Of a stretch of 64,000 nt of DNA, positions 9,996-18,397 are shown in pieces (position 1 is the stretch's first letter; each line of letters begins with the position of its first letter). Where the stretch lies: positions 37,035 to 101,034 of the forward strand of contig CAZKIO010000008.1 in assembly GCA_964552795.1 (NCBI GenBank), in the 5' to 3' direction. This stretch comes from JAEUHZ01 sp964552795 (GTDB lineage: Bacteria > Planctomycetota > UBA1135 > GCA-002686595). Position numbers and translations under genes: made by a program. The notes beneath the pieces are model-generated. The model was given only the letters and a program-made list of their open reading frames with translations, did no database searches and was not told the DNA's origin.

Positions 9996-11098
9996 CGAGG
10001 TCCTCCGCGCGCGTTCCGCGGATCCTTGGCCGCGCCGCGCTGTCCGCGGCGGTCCGTCGCGGGGCGCCCGCCGCCGGCGCGGCCCGGACCCGTGCCGCGC
10101 TTTGCGCCGCCGGCGATCCCGGCACCGGGCTTGCGCTCGGGTCGGCGCTCGACCGCGCGGCCGCCCTGCACCAGGTGGCGCGCGTAGCCGGGCCGCGACG
10201 CCTTCTTCGGGCGCGGCTTGGCGCGCGGCGGACCGGAAGCCGCGTCGGGCTCCTGCGCCGCGTGTCCGTCCGTCAGGAACGCCTGCACCTCGTCGCGCGT
10301 CAGCTCGCGCCAGCGCCCCGGTTTCAGGCCGCGGTCCGTGAGGCGCCCGATGCGCACGCGCTTCAACTCCACCACCTTGAACCCAAAGCGCGCGAACACG
10401 CGGCGGATCTCGCGGTTCATGCCCTCGATCAACTGGATGGTCAAGAGCGAGTGCGTCCGTCCGCGGCGCTCGACCAGCACGCGCGCGCCCGCCGTGCGGC
10501 CCTCCGAGAGGTGCACCCCGTCGCGAATGCGGTTCAAGGTCGCGTCGTCGATCTCGCCCGCGACCTTCACCAGGTAGGTCTTGCCGACGCCGAAGCTGGG
10601 GTGCATCACGCGGTTGGCGAACTCGCCGTCGCTCGTGAGGAGGATGAGGCCCTTGCTCTCCTCGTCGAGCCGGCCGACGGTGTAGATGCGGCCCTTGAAC
10701 GGGTCGGTGATCAGGTCGATCGCGCGCGGGCGCGGCTCGCGCGCCTCGTTGGTGCACACGACGCCGGCCGGCTTGTTCAGGAGGTAGTAGCGGCGGCGGC
10801 CGGCCGAAGGGCGCAGCACGACGCCGTCGATCTCCACCTGCTGGCGCTCCGGATCGATCTTCAGGCCGAGCTCCGTCGCGGGCTCGCCGTCGACGGTGAC
10901 CTGGCCCGACGCGATCAGCTCGTCGCACTTGCGGCGCGACGCGACGCCGTGGTCGGCCAGGAACTTGTTGAGGCGCACGAGCGCGCTCCCCGCCTCCGCG
11001 ACCTCGTCGTCGATGCCGTCGTCCGTCTGCGCGGAGACCGGCTCGGCCCGCGCGCGCCGCGCGTCGCCCGTCTTCTTGGCCCCGCTCTTCTTCTTCAT
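9992..11098 (-). CDS. rluB: 23S rRNA pseudouridine synthase, RluB/RsuA family
   Basis: This 368-aa enzyme isomerises a uridine in ribosomal RNA. It has an S4 RNA-binding domain (about residues 40-100: RLNKFLADHGVASRRKCDELIASGQVTVDG) followed by the catalytic core with GRLDEESKGLILLTSDG, where D145 is the catalytic aspartate, and the EGMNREIRRVFARFGFKVVELKRVRIG motif of the RluB/RluE/RluF group. An N-terminal Lys/Arg-rich lead and a long basic Gly/Arg/Pro tail (about residues 290-368) extend it beyond usual family length. Start ATG 11098 overlaps the manA stop. RluB is the best guess; the exact target site cannot be read from sequence. Confidence 0.88.
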   Translation of the reverse strand: MKKKSGAKKTGDARRARAEPVSAQTDDGIDDEVAEAGSALVRLNKFLADHGVASRRKCDELIASGQVTVDGEPATELGLKIDPERQQVEIDGVVLRPSAGRRRYYLLNKPAGVVCTNEAREPRPRAIDLITDPFKGRIYTVGRLDEESKGLILLTSDGEFANRVMHPSFGVGKTYLVKVAGEIDDATLNRIRDGVHLSEGRTAGARVLVERRGRTHSLLTIQLIEGMNREIRRVFARFGFKVVELKRVRIGRLTDRGLKPGRWRELTRDEVQAFLTDGHAAQEPDAASGPPRAKPRPKKASRPGYARHLVQGGRAVERRPERKPGAGIAGGAKRGTGPGRAGGGRPATDRRGQRGAAKDPRNARGGPR

Positions 11099-12096
11099 GG
11101 CTTCGTTCCGATGCGGACCGTGGAGAGACGGCCCCCGGCCGACTCGAGGTGGTACGGGCCGAGCGACGCGGGCAGCAGCCACACGTCGCCGGGCCGCAGA
11201 TCGACCGTCGCCGGCCCCGAGGCCAGACGGCCAGCGCCCGAGAGTACGACCAGGACCTGCGCCAGGCCGCCTGTATCCCCTGGAAGCCGCGTCTCGACCT
11301 CCACGGACTCCATCGAGAACGCCTCGCAGTCGACGAGCGCCGCGCGGCGCCCGCCGGGGATCGCGCGCCACTGTGGCCCGCGCGGCGGCTCGACCGCCTG
11401 GTCCCAGGCGATGTCGCGCAGCGCGGCGTCGACCTGCACGGGCCGGGGCCGGCCGTCGAGGCCGGGCCGGTCCCAGTCGTAGAGGCGGTGCGCGGTGTCG
11501 GAGTTCTCCTGGACCTCGAGCAGCACGATGCCGGCGCCGATCGCGTGCACGGTCCCGCCGTGGACGAGCACGCACTCGCCGGCGCGCGCCGGCCACGTGC
11601 GCACGAGGGGCACGACCTCGCGCGTTCCCGCGGCCGCGGCGACCTCTTCGCGCCCGACGCCGTCCTTCAGTCCCAGCCAGATGCGGCTGTCGGGCCGCGC
11701 CTCGAGGAACACCCAGGCTTCGGTCTTCTTCTCCTCGCCCGCCTCCGTGCGCGTGCTGCGCGGGTGCACCTGCAGGCTCAGCGCGTGCGTCGCGTCGAGG
11801 AACTTGACGAGGAGCGGGAACCGTCCGCGGCTCGTGGGCCGCGTGCGGCCCAGGAGTTCGCGCCCGCGCTGCTGCACCAGGTCGCGCAGCCGCGTGCCGC
11901 GCAACTCGCCGTTCCGGACGATCGACGGCTGCTCGTCGCGGTCCGACAGCTCCCAGGTCTCGCCGATCGGCTGGGCGGGCGGGAGCGACAGTCCCAGCGC
12001 CGATTCCAGGCGGCGGCCGCCCCAGACCTTCGGCAGGCAGCGCCGCTCGAAGCACAGCGGCGGCAGGGGGCGCGTGGAAGGATCCGGACCGGGCAT
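11095..12096 (-). CDS. manA: Mannose-6-phosphate isomerase, class I
   Basis: This zinc cupin enzyme (333 aa) interconverts fructose-6-phosphate and mannose-6-phosphate for sugar-nucleotide synthesis. Motifs include PKVWGGRRLE near the N-terminus, GETWELSDRDEQPS, FPLLVKFLDATHALSLQVHP with the metal ligands Q109 and H111, KKTEAW with E126, and a later GTVHAIGAGIVLLEVQENSDTAHRLYDWDR block carrying the third ligand His and substrate contacts. It is the first gene of a four-gene coupled operon; its stop overlaps the pseudouridine synthase start by 4 bases. Confidence 0.92.
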   Translation of the reverse strand: MPGPDPSTRPLPPLCFERRCLPKVWGGRRLESALGLSLPPAQPIGETWELSDRDEQPSIVRNGELRGTRLRDLVQQRGRELLGRTRPTSRGRFPLLVKFLDATHALSLQVHPRSTRTEAGEEKKTEAWVFLEARPDSRIWLGLKDGVGREEVAAAAGTREVVPLVRTWPARAGECVLVHGGTVHAIGAGIVLLEVQENSDTAHRLYDWDRPGLDGRPRPVQVDAALRDIAWDQAVEPPRGPQWRAIPGGRRAALVDCEAFSMESVEVETRLPGDTGGLAQVLVVLSGAGRLASGPATVDLRPGDVWLLPASLGPYHLESAGGRLSTVRIGTKP

Positions 12097-12266
12097 GGCG
12101 GGCCGCAGAGGGTAGCGTGCCCCTCGCCTGGGGACGCCTCCGCCCCGGCGGCTCCGGTGCGCGGCCGACGGCGCCCCCCCGCCGGGGTCGTCAAACTCCT
12201 GGGGAAAAGGAACTTACAGAGCCCGGACTGCCTGGGCGGGCGCGCCGGGGCAGACTGGCATCGGAC

Positions 12267-12291
12267 TGCACACAAACACAGATAGTGTGCA
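12267..12291. promoter_or_regulatory. Inverted repeat, probable TetR operator
   Basis: Perfect 7-base half-sites TGCACAC (12267-12273) and GTGTGCA (12285-12291) flank an 11-base AT-rich spacer. The site lies directly upstream of the ribosome-binding site (AGGAG at 12299-12303) of the TetR-family gene. TetR dimers bind such palindromes and usually repress their own operon, so I infer autoregulation of the regulator and the following S41 peptidase gene. Confidence 0.65.
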
Positions 12292-12313
12292 TTCGTACAG
12301 GAGCACCGAACGC

Positions 12314-12934
12314 ATGGGACCGATGGACACCAGCAAGGCTGCGGACACCCGCGACGCGATCCTCGACGCCGCCGGCGTGCTGCTGGGCCGCTACGGCTAC
12401 CAGAAGACGACGATGGACGACCTCGCGCGCGAGGCCGGGATCGCGCGGCGCACGCTCTACCTGCACTTCCGCTGCAAGGACGACATCTTCCTCGCGCGCA
12501 TCGACCGCGTGGTCGAGCGGCTGCTCGCCGAGGAGCGCCGCGTGGCGCAGGGGAACGCACCGCCGGTCGAGAAGCTCACGGCGCTGCTGCGCCTGCGCGT
12601 CCTGTTCCGCCTCGACACGGTCAAGGACTACCACCAGAGCCTGGACGAGATCTTCGCGTCGCTGCGCGGCCCTTACCTGGAGCGGCGCGCGAGCTGGTTC
12701 CTCTCCGAGGAGGCGATCGTGGCGCGCGTCCTCGAGGAGGGCCGCGACGAGGGCGCGTTCGCGTACGACGACGCGCGCGCCACGGCACACGCGCTCGTCG
12801 CCGCGACGAACTCGCTGATCCCCTACGCGCTGTCGCCGCGCGAGCTCGGCTCGCGGCGGGACGTCGAGGCCACGCTGGCCCGCGTCACCGAACTCCTCGT
12901 CCGCGGCCTGCGTCCGCGCGGCGCAGGCGTCTAG
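12314..12934 (+). CDS. TetR/AcrR-family transcriptional regulator
   Basis: A 206-aa one-component regulator. The N-terminal helix-turn-helix spans about residues 10-60 (AILDAAGVLLGRYGYQKTTMDDLAREAGIARRTLYLHFRCKDDIF), the textbook TetR DNA-binding region. The C-terminal ligand-binding domain is divergent and gives no ligand clue. I chose ATG at 12314 because AGGAG sits 10 bases upstream. A GTG at 12287 is in frame but would lie inside the palindromic operator. The S41 peptidase gene begins 25 bases after the stop and is probably co-transcribed and controlled by this repressor. Confidence 0.92.
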   Translation: MGPMDTSKAADTRDAILDAAGVLLGRYGYQKTTMDDLAREAGIARRTLYLHFRCKDDIFLARIDRVVERLLAEERRVAQGNAPPVEKLTALLRLRVLFRLDTVKDYHQSLDEIFASLRGPYLERRASWFLSEEAIVARVLEEGRDEGAFAYDDARATAHALVAATNSLIPYALSPRELGSRRDVEATLARVTELLVRGLRPRGAGV

Positions 12935-12959
12935 ACCCACCATCCCCGAAGGCTTCGCC

Positions 12960-14027
12960 ATGACTTCGATCTCCGATGTGCTCTCGCTGGCCGCGCTGCT
13001 GATCTCCTCGTTGCCGGTCCCCTTCTCGGAAGCCGCACTGCTCGCGAGCCCGGCCCGCGCGGAGGAGAAGCCCGTCCACGCCGAGGTCGTCGAGCGCCTC
13101 GCGGCCGAGCTCGAGCAGAGCTACGTGTTCGAGGACCAGGCCCGCGCGCTGGCGCGCACGCTGCGCGAGAAGGCCGCCTCCGGCGCGTGGAACGCCCTGG
13201 AAGGGCCGGACTTCGCGCGCGCGCTGACGGAGGAGTGCCAGGCCGCGACGAAGGACAAGCACCTCACGATCCGGTACCGGATCGAGCAGCAGCTCACGAA
13301 CCTGCCGCCCGAGGAGGAGCGCGACGAACGGCGCTTCTGGCAGCAGCGGAACTTCGGCTACGAGCGCGCGGAGCGCCTGCAGGGCAACGTGGGCTACCTC
13401 GAGCTGCGCGGGTTCGCGCCGATCGACCTGGCGCGCCCGACCGCGGCGGCCGCGTGGGCGTTCGTGCAGGACACCGACGCCTTGATCATCGATCTGCGCC
13501 GCAACGGCGGCGGCGCGCCGGGCGGCGTTCAGCTCTTCTGCTCGTACCTGTTCGGCGTCGAGCCGGTCCACCTGAACGACATCTACACGCGCGAGAGCGA
13601 CGAGACGCGCTCGTTCTGGACGCTGCGCGACCTCGCGGGCCGCCGGTATCTGGACAAGCCCGTGTTCGTGCTGACCGGCGCGTACACCTTCTCCGGCGCC
13701 GAGGAGTGCGCCTACAACCTGCAGACGCACAAGCGCGCGACGCTGATCGGCCAGACGACCGGCGGCGGTGCGCACCCGGTCGACTCGCGGCGCCTGGGAC
13801 CGGGCTTCACGGTGATGCTGCCCGTCTCGCGCGCGATCAACCCGATCACGAAGACCAACTGGGAGGGCGTCGGCGTGAAGCCCGACGTCGAGGCCGCCGA
13901 GTCCGAGGCGCTGGACCGCGCGCACGCGCTGGCCGTGGAGGCGCTCATCGCGACCGAGAAGGACGACAACCACAAGCAGGGCCTGCAGAGGCTCCTCACG
14001 GAACTGCGGGCGAAATACGCGCGCTGA
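12960..14027 (+). CDS. S41-family (C-terminal-processing-type) serine peptidase, exported
   Basis: A 355-aa protein with a hydrophobic N-terminus ending ASPARAEE, probably a signal peptide cut near residue 34. An N-terminal helical domain (about 38-125) resembles that of IRBP-like S41 peptidases. The catalytic domain contains GNVGYLELRGF, DALIIDLRRNGGG, and the nucleophile region VLTGAYTFSGAEE with S245, followed by GQTTGGGAHP. There is no PDZ domain, which fits the IRBP/tricorn-like branch. It lies 25 bases after the TetR gene and likely shares its operator. Substrate unknown. Confidence 0.88.
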   Translation: MTSISDVLSLAALLISSLPVPFSEAALLASPARAEEKPVHAEVVERLAAELEQSYVFEDQARALARTLREKAASGAWNALEGPDFARALTEECQAATKDKHLTIRYRIEQQLTNLPPEEERDERRFWQQRNFGYERAERLQGNVGYLELRGFAPIDLARPTAAAAWAFVQDTDALIIDLRRNGGGAPGGVQLFCSYLFGVEPVHLNDIYTRESDETRSFWTLRDLAGRRYLDKPVFVLTGAYTFSGAEECAYNLQTHKRATLIGQTTGGGAHPVDSRRLGPGFTVMLPVSRAINPITKTNWEGVGVKPDVEAAESEALDRAHALAVEALIATEKDDNHKQGLQRLLTELRAKYAR

Positions 14028-14070
14028 GCCCGCGCAAGGCACACGGGACGCGGACCGGGCTGGAGAGAGA

Positions 14071-14096
14071 GCCGCCGGGAGGAGAGGACCGGCGGC
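14071..14096. terminator. Stem-loop between convergent genes
   Basis: A perfect 8-bp stem GCCGCCGG / CCGGCGGC with a 10-base purine loop lies 43 bases after the S41 stop and before the convergent regulatory-like-domain gene. There is no strong T-run, only TTCGG, so termination efficiency is uncertain. Confidence 0.5.
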
Positions 14097-14162
14097 TTCG
14101 GAATCACGCCCGGGTCCGCGCCCTGTCTTTCCGGGCCAACCTCGCGGCGCGTGCGAGCGGGC

Positions 14163-15293
14163 TCACAGCCCCGGCCGGAACGCGGGGCGCGTGTCGCGGT
14201 GACCGCTGGCGCGCTTCTGCACGACGCCCGGAGCGACGCGCTCCTCGCGACGCTCGCCGCGCGGCACCCCGCTCAGGAGATGCCGCACCGGAACGCGGCC
14301 CGGCGCGCGCACGACGACGACCAGGCCGACCGACGGCGTGACGTCGACCTCCAGCCGCCCCTCGCCGTCCGTCTGGCGCGTGGTGCGCACGCCTCCGTAC
14401 TCGATCTCGACGTCGGACCACGGCATCGGCCGGCCGCCTTCGCTGACCTCCAGCGCGATCGTCGCCGCCGGGATCCGCAGTTCGACGCCCGCCGACGGCG
14501 CGAGGACGGCCTCGGGCACGATCACGTCCGGCGGGAACGCCGCGTCCGGCGCGCGGAACGCGTGCGCGCGCACGGTCCAGCGGCCGGGCGCGAGCCCCTC
14601 GAACGCGAAGCGGCCGGCGTCGTCCGTGCGCGCACGCGGCCGGGCCAGCTCCATGCGCCCGTCGACGAACGTGAACGGTCCGCCGGGCGCCTCGATCCGC
14701 CGCGCGCGATCCGCGAACAGCGCTTCGAGTTCGACGCCCGCCAGCGGCCGCGCGCCGCTGAGCACGCGGCCTGTGATCGCACTCCCCGGCTCCAGCACGA
14801 GCGGCGCGGCGAGGTCGTGGAAGCCGCCGGTCAGCGCCTGCCACACGTGGGTCGGCCGCATGCGCTCGGACGCGGCGACGATCCACACTTCGCTCGGCTC
14901 GTTCACGCGCAGGAGGAACGTGCCGGAGGCGTCCGTGATGGCCTCCGCCTTGAGTTGCAACGGCATGGCCTCCGCCGGCGCCGTGATCGCGCTGACCAGC
15001 GCGCCGCGGACCGGTTCGCCCGCTGCGTCGACGACGCGACCGCTGACCGCCGTCTCGCCGCGCGTCAGCACGAACGCCTCGCGCGCGGGCGGCTCGACCG
15101 CCGTGCTGCGCGCCGGGACGGGTCCGGGGCCTTCGATGGCGGCATGCTCGACCGGCGGTGCGGCGGCCTCGACGCGCGCCGGCCAGGGCCCGACCGCCTC
15201 GCCCGTCGTCCCGCGGGGCAGTGCGAACCAGGCCCACGCCGCGAAGCCCGCGGCGAGGAGCACAAGCGGTATGAGGCTGGCGCGGCTGGCCAA
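14163..15293 (-). CDS. Membrane-anchored carboxypeptidase-regulatory-like domain protein
   Basis: A 376-aa protein with an N-terminal hydrophobic anchor (residues about 6-24, LIPLVLLAAGFAAWAWFAL) and a Pro/Ala linker. The extracytoplasmic part holds repeated beta-sandwich units of the carboxypeptidase-regulatory-like type: SGRVVDAAGEPVRGALVSA (about residue 84), TGRVLSGARPLAGVELEAL (about 174), and a third near IALEVSEGGRPMPWSDVEIEYGG. Such domains serve structural or binding roles. The larger protein at 32995-35505 has the same plan. No enzymatic motif is seen. Confidence 0.75.
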   Translation of the reverse strand: MASRASLIPLVLLAAGFAAWAWFALPRGTTGEAVGPWPARVEAAAPPVEHAAIEGPGPVPARSTAVEPPAREAFVLTRGETAVSGRVVDAAGEPVRGALVSAITAPAEAMPLQLKAEAITDASGTFLLRVNEPSEVWIVAASERMRPTHVWQALTGGFHDLAAPLVLEPGSAITGRVLSGARPLAGVELEALFADRARRIEAPGGPFTFVDGRMELARPRARTDDAGRFAFEGLAPGRWTVRAHAFRAPDAAFPPDVIVPEAVLAPSAGVELRIPAATIALEVSEGGRPMPWSDVEIEYGGVRTTRQTDGEGRLEVDVTPSVGLVVVVRAPGRVPVRHLLSGVPRGERREERVAPGVVQKRASGHRDTRPAFRPGL

Positions 15294-15383
15294 GTGTGGG
15301 GCTCCCCCGTCCCCTACGCCGGATATCCAGGCGGGTTGGCGCGGTTGCCGGCGGACGTGGCCGACCCTGCGCCGGGCCGGGAA

Positions 15384-15530
15384 TCAGGCCCCCAGCAGCC
15401 GCTGCGCCTCGGCCCGGGCGGTCGCGTGCGCCGCACCGCCGGCGATCATGTCGGCGACCTCGGCCACGCGCGCGTCCCCGGCGAGCCGCGCGACGCTCGT
15501 GTGCGTGCGGCCGCGCACGAGCCTGCTGAC
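15384..15530 (-). pseudogene. recN: Stranded recN 3'-end fragment
   Basis: On the minus strand this encodes VSRLVRGRTHTSVARL, then GDARVAEVADMIAGGAAH and ATARAEAQRLLGA followed by TGA (15384-15386). The same 48 codons end the intact recN at 18398-18547, with K to R, a missing Gly codon and a final Gly to Ala change. Nothing upstream of the fragment matches the rest of recN. It sits where the recN end would be expected before insertion of the 15.5-18.4 kb block. Confidence 0.85.
15391..15530 (+). repeat. Left copy of direct repeat (recN 3' end)
   Basis: This 140-base copy aligns to 18405-18547 (143 bases) in the same orientation, with one 3-base gap and about six mismatches. The similarity stops abruptly at both outer ends. 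Together the two copies bracket about 2.9 kb containing the SBBP propeller gene. Confidence 0.88.
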
Positions 15531-15864
15531 TGGGATGTTCCGGTCACGACCCGCTACTTGAACCTGATGAACCGCGCCACCGAGGGGGCCTTGCGCGTTC
15601 CCCCGTTCTCCTTTTCGACGGCGAACAGCACTCGATAGCCGGGCGGATCCAGGCCTCCAGCAGGAGCCCCAGCATCATGAGCAGTTGACACCTGAGCAGG
15701 GCCAGGACATTGCCGAACCGTCGGGACGTTCGAAGGCCCCACGACCTCGGATCCTGCGCGCCCGCCCGCGGACTTCCAGCCAGGATGATGACGGGCAGGT
15801 ACCCTATGAGAATCGCGGTGGCCCTCGACCGAGCCCCGAAGTCGGGACGGCAGGGTTGGCCCGG
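15531..15864. other. Non-coding stretch upstream of the SBBP gene
   Basis: There is no convincing gene here. The minus strand has a short open frame (15554-15742) whose last 30 codons (PPGYRVLFAVEKENGGT..., ending at 15554) read like a genuine protein C-terminus, so it may be the remnant of another gene. Plus-strand codons before 15865 lack protein-like composition. Base composition is visibly less GC-rich than in the flanking genes, matching the SBBP gene. Confidence 0.4.
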
Positions 15865-18363
15865 ATGGTGACAGCTATGGTGACGACGTTCGCGCCGTTC
15901 GCGTTGCTCCTTGGTCTCAGTGGTGGATCACCTCTGGAGTCGGTTGCAGTGGCCATGCCGCAGGCCACTGCGGTCTCGCCGTTGCGCTTCGTCGAGAACC
16001 TCGGCCAGTGGCCGGGATCGATCCGCTTCATGGCCGACGGCCCGTCGATGCGCGTGCGCGCGGATTGCGAGGGCTTGGGCCTTGAACTTCCCGGGCCGGG
16101 TGGTGGCGTGTTCGCTCGCCTGCGATTCGAAGGTGCGGCGCCGAGCGAGATCGAGGGCACGGATCGTCTGGAAGGCACCTACAGCTTCTTCATCGGGAAC
16201 GACCCCGCGCTCTGGCGGAGCGATGCAAGAGCCTACGCGAAGGTGATCTACCGTGGCCTCTACCCCGGAGTTGACCTCGTGCTGCGCAGCCAGAGTGGGC
16301 AAGCCGAGTACGACTTGTGCTTCGCTCCAGGAGTCGACAGTGGTGTCGTGCGCCTGCGTATCGATGGCCTGAACGCTTTGGGTCTGCCGGCCGCCACTGG
16401 CCTGGAAGGGATCAGTTCCATCGGCTCATTCCTGCACCTGCCGGGTCGGTCGTGGCAGGTCCTCGCCGATGGAACGACCGTCGATGTCCATTGCTCGTGG
16501 GTGCCATGCGAAGACGGCACCTTCGGAGTGCTCGTGGAGGGTCGCGATCCCGGCCGCGCCCTCGTGATTGACCCCGCCCTCCTGTGGTCGACCTACTTGG
16601 GAGGGCCGGACGACGACGGTGCAGCGGCCCTGGCCTACGACGCGGATGGTGACCTCTACGTCGCTTCGCTCTCGACGACCTCGAGCTTCCCCACGACGCC
16701 CGGTGCCTATCAGCACACGACGGGACTGTCTCCAACGATCGCGGTGACGAAGTACCGCGGAGCAACCGGAGCGATGGTCTACTCCAGCATCTTCGGAGGG
16801 ACTGAGAACAACCAGGAGCCGGTTGGCATCGTGGTCGACTCGCAGCGCCAGGCCGTGGTTGCGGGGTGGACCAACACGCTGAACTTCCCGACGACACCTG
16901 GTGCATTCGATACGGTCGCTTCCGCGCCTCTCGGGGCGGCCCGGGGATTCGTCACCAAGCTGGATTCCGCAGGCACGGGACTCGTGTTCTCGACATTGCT
17001 CGAGGGGACCAGCAACAGTGCGAAGTTGACCTCGGTTACAGTTGGGCCCGGCGATTCGATTCTCCTCGGCGGAGGTGCGGGGCCTGACTACCCCGTCACG
17101 GTCGGCGCATTTCAGTCCAGCTTCCAGGGTGGGAACAGCGACTGCGTCATCTCCTGCATGGACCCGACGGGGAGTCAACTCCTGTGGTCCACCTTCGTGG
17201 GCGGGACGGCCAACGAGACTGTGTACTCATTGACCACGGATCCCCAAGGCTTGGTCTACGCGGGTATCAGCACAGCATCGACCGATTTCCCGATTACCCC
17301 AGGAGCCTTCCTCTCGTCGAACGCGCCCTACACGCACCTGATCGGCGCTGTCGCCTGTCTCTCGGCCGATGGCGCCCAACTCCTGTGGAGCACGTATCTC
17401 GGCGGGCATCAGTTCAGCACATTCGACTACATCTTCACGATTGACGTTGACGTGATCGGAAGCGTCACGGTCTGCGGCGGGACCACCGGCAGCACGTTTC
17501 CGACAACTCCAGGCGCGTTTCAGACGGAGTGGTCGCCCGGAGGAATCTCATCCGGCTTCGTCACCCGTCTAGCGCCCGGTGGCGGGAGCCTCCTCTACTC
17601 GACCTTTCTGCATGGGTACGCGTCGGGCGTGGCACGCGCGGTAATCGACGCGTCCGGCGTGGCCACGGTCTGGGGCGGAGCTTATTCGCCTTTCCCGACA
17701 ACTCCCGGCGCGTACGACACCACGATCAGCGGGGGCAGCGATTTCTTCGTCGCCAAGCTCAGCCCACAGGGTGATCGGCTCTTCTACTCCTCGGTGATCG
17801 GCGGCACGAGCACCGAGGGTGGCGGCGGCCTCGCCGTGATCCACGGCGACCGCGCCGCATTCTGCGGCTACGTGTACGCCAACGGCACCTACGATCTCAC
17901 ACCCGGAGCCCACCAGCCCGGATGGGGCGGCGGGCAGACCGATGGTGTCGTCACAGTGCTGGACTTGTTCCTGCAGGGCGTCAGGTCCCTGGGCCGCTCG
18001 ACGCCTGGATGCCTGGGCGCACTGCACTCCAACGTCACCGAGATGCCCGTTGCCGGTGCACAGTCGTTCTCGGTCTACTGCAGCGCAGCACCGCCGCTGA
18101 CGAGCGGTTGGCTGCTCTTGGGCGCGCCGCGGACCACGCCGCTGTTTGCGCAGGGCGCACGGGTGTGGGTCGACCTGCAGCAGCCCTTCCGACGCCTGCC
18201 CGCGACGACCGATGCCGCCGGCTGGTGCGAGATCGTGCTTCCGATGCCGGCGGCAAGCACCGGGATGCGCATCGCGACGCAATTCGCATTCCCCAGCCCG
18301 ACATGGTGTCCGTCCGCGTCTCCCTGGGTTGCCAGCAATGCGCTCGAGATCACGGTGCAGTAG
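15865..18363 (+). CDS. Secreted SBBP beta-propeller protein with planctomycete-type C-terminal domain
   Basis: An 832-aa exported protein. From ATG 15865 a hydrophobic signal (MVTTFAPFALLLGLSGG) leads to an N-terminal domain (about 45-235) with FVENLGQWP, then FMADGP and RALVIDPALLWSTYLGG. This is the DUF7948-like domain that commonly precedes SBBP repeats. Seven or so SBBP blades follow, with recurring FPTTPGAF/TFPTTPGAY and LLWSTYLGG/LLYSTFLHG signatures. A C-terminal domain (about 710-832; STPGCLGALHSN ... ASNALEITVQ) is shared by many secreted planctomycete proteins. The gene is less GC-rich than its neighbours and sits inside the recN 3' duplication. An in-frame TTG at 15685 would add 60 non-signal-like residues, so I rejected it. 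Confidence 0.82.
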   Translation: MVTAMVTTFAPFALLLGLSGGSPLESVAVAMPQATAVSPLRFVENLGQWPGSIRFMADGPSMRVRADCEGLGLELPGPGGGVFARLRFEGAAPSEIEGTDRLEGTYSFFIGNDPALWRSDARAYAKVIYRGLYPGVDLVLRSQSGQAEYDLCFAPGVDSGVVRLRIDGLNALGLPAATGLEGISSIGSFLHLPGRSWQVLADGTTVDVHCSWVPCEDGTFGVLVEGRDPGRALVIDPALLWSTYLGGPDDDGAAALAYDADGDLYVASLSTTSSFPTTPGAYQHTTGLSPTIAVTKYRGATGAMVYSSIFGGTENNQEPVGIVVDSQRQAVVAGWTNTLNFPTTPGAFDTVASAPLGAARGFVTKLDSAGTGLVFSTLLEGTSNSAKLTSVTVGPGDSILLGGGAGPDYPVTVGAFQSSFQGGNSDCVISCMDPTGSQLLWSTFVGGTANETVYSLTTDPQGLVYAGISTASTDFPITPGAFLSSNAPYTHLIGAVACLSADGAQLLWSTYLGGHQFSTFDYIFTIDVDVIGSVTVCGGTTGSTFPTTPGAFQTEWSPGGISSGFVTRLAPGGGSLLYSTFLHGYASGVARAVIDASGVATVWGGAYSPFPTTPGAYDTTISGGSDFFVAKLSPQGDRLFYSSVIGGTSTEGGGGLAVIHGDRAAFCGYVYANGTYDLTPGAHQPGWGGGQTDGVVTVLDLFLQGVRSLGRSTPGCLGALHSNVTEMPVAGAQSFSVYCSAAPPLTSGWLLLGAPRTTPLFAQGARVWVDLQQPFRRLPATTDAAGWCEIVLPMPAASTGMRIATQFAFPSPTWCPSASPWVASNALEITVQ

Positions 18364-18397
18364 GTCAAGCCGCTTGTCCTGACCCGATCACTCCACC

